A DNA stretch of 9,260 nucleotides, taken from positions 1-9,260 of the forward strand of contig JAPLSP010000594.1 of the NCBI GenBank assembly GCA_026398575.1. Direction: 5' to 3'. Below are positions 7,323 through 9,260 of the stretch, one piece after another. Below the pieces are notes generated by a model that saw only the letters and a list, made by a program, of their open reading frames with translations, ran no database searches and was not told the DNA's origin. The stretch's first letter is position 1, and each line of letters begins with the position of its first letter. The translations under genes were made by a program, and so were the position numbers. The stretch is from Candidatus Sumerlaeota bacterium. GTDB taxonomy: Bacteria > Sumerlaeota > Sumerlaeia > JADFCT01.

Positions 7323-7438
7323 GGCAAACCATAGTATGCGTTGTTTTAGAACTGCCCAGCACCATCCATATCCCTATGATCAAAAACTCATCCGGGCAAA
7401 TCCGTATAAAAACTGAAATAGCCAAGGAAGAAACAACG
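7323..7438 (+). other. Intergenic spacer between the GH2-like and GH95-like genes
   Basis: These 116 bases are more A/T-rich than the genes on either side. I see no T-tailed hairpin and no convincing -35/-10 pair. TTGTTT at 7341-7346 is the only -35-like hexamer I noted, and it lacks a good partner at 17 bases. The spacer is long enough to hold a separate promoter, but co-transcription is equally possible. Confidence 0.4.
7424..7430 (+). promoter_or_regulatory. Ribosome binding site of the GH95-like gene
   Basis: AAGGAAG lies eight bases before the ATG at 7439 and supports that start, which also gives a well-formed signal peptide. Confidence 0.65.
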
Positions 7439-9260
7439 ATGAATCACACACTCACATGCCTTCTGGCGCTGTTGCTAGCGCTGCCGGCTGCACTTCACGC
7501 TGCCGAACCGCGACCGGATCAGTCGTTGGCGATGCAGCTCCACTTACCGGGAGCCATCGAGAGTAGTCTGGATGCGATCCCGCTGGGGAACGGGTTGTGT
7601 GGTGGTTTGCTTTGGGGCAAGGGCGCCAATGTTAATCTTTCGCTGGATCGCGGCGATTTGTGGGATCTACGTCCGCATCCGAGTTACACCAATCCCGACT
7701 TCACCTACAAGACCGTGGTGGAAATGGCGCATGCGAAACGCACCGCCGAGTTGAACGAGCAATATGCGAAAGCCAATGTCTTCCCGACGAAAGTTCCCGG
7801 CGCACGCCTGGTCGTCGAGTTGCCCGCCGGCGTCAGCATTGCCGGTTTTTCGCTCGATTTGCGACGCGCGATGGGTACGGCTGAACTGAGCGGCGCATCC
7901 GCGATCGACTGCTTCTTCAGCGACACCGCCCCGGTCGCGATGCTGAAATTTCCCGGCGCGCGTCCGATCTTCAAACTGGTCGGCAATCCGTGCTTCCAGA
8001 GCGGATTGGGGTTCGAGGAGGCCGAGGTCAAAAACACCGCGGACAGTTCCTCGCTGTTGCAGAAGGTCGGCGGCGATTTTAGTTTTGCCATTCATGTGCA
8101 AGCGCAGCCGCTGAAAGATGGTTCGATTCTGGCCATCAGCATCGTCACCAGCCGCGATGACAAGGATCCGCTCGCGTTGGCTCGCAAACGGACGGCCGCC
8201 GCCCTGGCCAAAGGCTACGAACCGCTGCGACAGGAACACGAGGCGTGGTGGGCGAAATTCTGGGCGAAGTCTTCCGTGCAGATTCCCGACCCGGCGATTC
8301 AGTTGCATTACAATCTGGCGCAATACTACTATGGCGCGGCCTCCCGCCGCGGTGCGCCGCCGATCCCGTTGCAAGGCGTCTGGACTTCCGACAACGGCAA
8401 ACTGCCGCCGTGGCGGGGCGATTATCATCACGACCTGAACACCGAGTTGACCTACTGGGCCTATCTGAACTCCGGGCGCTTCGATCAGGGGCTGAGCTTC
8501 ATTGAGTTCATGTGGTCGCTCAAGCCGGCGCACGAGGAGTTCGCGCGCAAGTTTATCGGCGTGCCCGCAGGCCACGTCGTGCCGGGCGTAATGGCATTGG
8601 ACGGCAAGCCGATGGGGAGCTGGTTTCCCTACACGCTCTCGACCACGATGGGCGCGTGGGTGGCGCAGAGTTTTCATCTGCACTGGCGCTACACGATGGA
8701 CAAGACATTTCTGGCGGAGCGGGCGTATCCGTATTGCGCTGGCATCGGGGAGGCGCTGCTAGGGTTGATGAAACCGGATGGAAAAACGGGCAAGCTCAAG
8801 CTCCCTTTGTCAACCTCGCCGGAAATGCACAACAACACGCAGGCCGCCTGGTTCACACCGAACAGCAACAACGATCTCGCGATCCTCCGCTGGTTGTTCG
8901 CCGCCAACGAGGAGATGGCAAGCGCACTCGGGTGGCGCGACGATGCCGGGAAATGGAAGACCGCGCTGCTGAACCTCGATGAGTTGGCCGTCGAAGGCGA
9001 CGCCGGCGCGTTGCGCCTGTCGCGCGACGAATCCCAGACCACGTCGCATCGGCATTTTGCGCACCTCATGGCGATTTATCCGCTGGGCATCCTGAATCTC
9101 GAAGGAACCGACCGCGACCGCGCCATCATTGACGCCTCGCTCCAACAACTGGAGCGCTTGGGCGACAAGGCGTACTGCGGTTACTCACACGCATGGCGGG
9201 CCTGCATGATGGCGCGGGCCGGCCGGCCGGAGCAGGCGCTGGAGTCGCTTCTCAAATATC
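7439..9260 (+). CDS. Secreted GH95-family glycoside hydrolase (alpha-L-fucosidase/alpha-L-galactosidase type), N-terminal part
   Basis: The frame is open from 7439 to the window end (607 codons, 3' end missing); family members usually have about 750-850 residues. A signal peptide (MNHTLTCLLALLLALPAALHA, likely cut at AHA-AEP) predicts export. The N-terminal beta domain starts with IPLGNGLCGGLLWG and LSLDRGDLWDLRPH. The alpha/alpha-barrel shows PWRGDYHHDLNTELTYW (about residues 324-340), STSPEMHNN (general-acid candidate Glu462), SHRHFAHLMAIYPLGIL and GYSHAWRACMMARAG, all in the GH95 order. From memory of B. bifidum AfcA, the catalytic base site has two Asn residues two positions apart. Here the first is Asp332 and the second Asn334. 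The late acidic helper residue (Asp766 in AfcA) would fall beyond the window. GH95 enzymes release terminal alpha-1,2-L-fucose or L-galactose by inversion; which one applies is undecided. It lies 116 bases after the GH2-like gene on the same strand. Confidence 0.88.
   Translation, partial: MNHTLTCLLALLLALPAALHAAEPRPDQSLAMQLHLPGAIESSLDAIPLGNGLCGGLLWGKGANVNLSLDRGDLWDLRPHPSYTNPDFTYKTVVEMAHAKRTAELNEQYAKANVFPTKVPGARLVVELPAGVSIAGFSLDLRRAMGTAELSGASAIDCFFSDTAPVAMLKFPGARPIFKLVGNPCFQSGLGFEEAEVKNTADSSSLLQKVGGDFSFAIHVQAQPLKDGSILAISIVTSRDDKDPLALARKRTAAALAKGYEPLRQEHEAWWAKFWAKSSVQIPDPAIQLHYNLAQYYYGAASRRGAPPIPLQGVWTSDNGKLPPWRGDYHHDLNTELTYWAYLNSGRFDQGLSFIEFMWSLKPAHEEFARKFIGVPAGHVVPGVMALDGKPMGSWFPYTLSTTMGAWVAQSFHLHWRYTMDKTFLAERAYPYCAGIGEALLGLMKPDGKTGKLKLPLSTSPEMHNNTQAAWFTPNSNNDLAILRWLFAANEEMASALGWRDDAGKWKTALLNLDELAVEGDAGALRLSRDESQTTSHRHFAHLMAIYPLGILNLEGTDRDRAIIDASLQQLERLGDKAYCGYSHAWRACMMARAGRPEQALESLLKY

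Noticed and set aside
7667..8683. 338-codon open frame on the minus strand
   Set aside because: It is antisense to the GH95-like gene, whose family motifs run through the same stretch. The product is Arg-rich with no domain.

Overview
The window reads as a piece of an uncultured, polysaccharide-degrading bacterial genome. The PVC superphylum (Lentisphaerota, Kiritimatiellota, Verrucomicrobiota) or a similar lineage such as Sumerlaeota fits best. The reasons are Thr-Pro linkers joining carbohydrate-binding-type modules to a dockerin-like tail, a LamG relic, and large secreted glycoside hydrolases. This is an impression from gene content, not a phylogenetic result.

Layout, all on the + strand. 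(1) Positions 1-1908 hold the 3' part of a long modular surface or secreted protein: a DNRLRE/CBM96-like module, a TP linker, a beta-sandwich domain, a TP linker, a second DNRLRE/CBM96-like module, a TP linker and a single dockerin-type EF-hand. The two DNRLRE modules are a 1248-bp-spaced duplication. The first carries an in-frame TAA at 109-111 where the second has TCA. (2) Positions 1909-2277 contain no intact gene, but a decayed LamG (concanavalin-A-like) start can be read by switching frames twice. (3) Positions 2278-4326 are a compact pair: a lipoprotein-type class I glutamine-amidotransferase-like gamma-glutamyl hydrolase (peptidase C26), followed with almost no gap by a GltS-type sodium/glutamate symporter. 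(4) Positions 4327-4427 hold a perfect 11-bp inverted repeat and a three-codon mini-ORF. (5) Positions 4428-7322 encode a secreted GH2-like (clan GH-A) glycosidase of 964 residues. (6) From 7439 to the window end runs the first 607 codons of a secreted GH95-like enzyme (alpha-L-fucosidase/alpha-L-galactosidase family).

How they may work together (inference): the two glycosidases form a small export-targeted locus for trimming a heteroglycan, probably one with terminal L-fucose or L-galactose. The C26/GltS pair looks like a scavenging unit that releases glutamate from gamma-glutamyl compounds outside the cytoplasm and imports it. The modular protein is adhesive or structural in the part seen here, with no catalytic domain visible. 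No RNA gene, CRISPR array, transposase or integrase was found.
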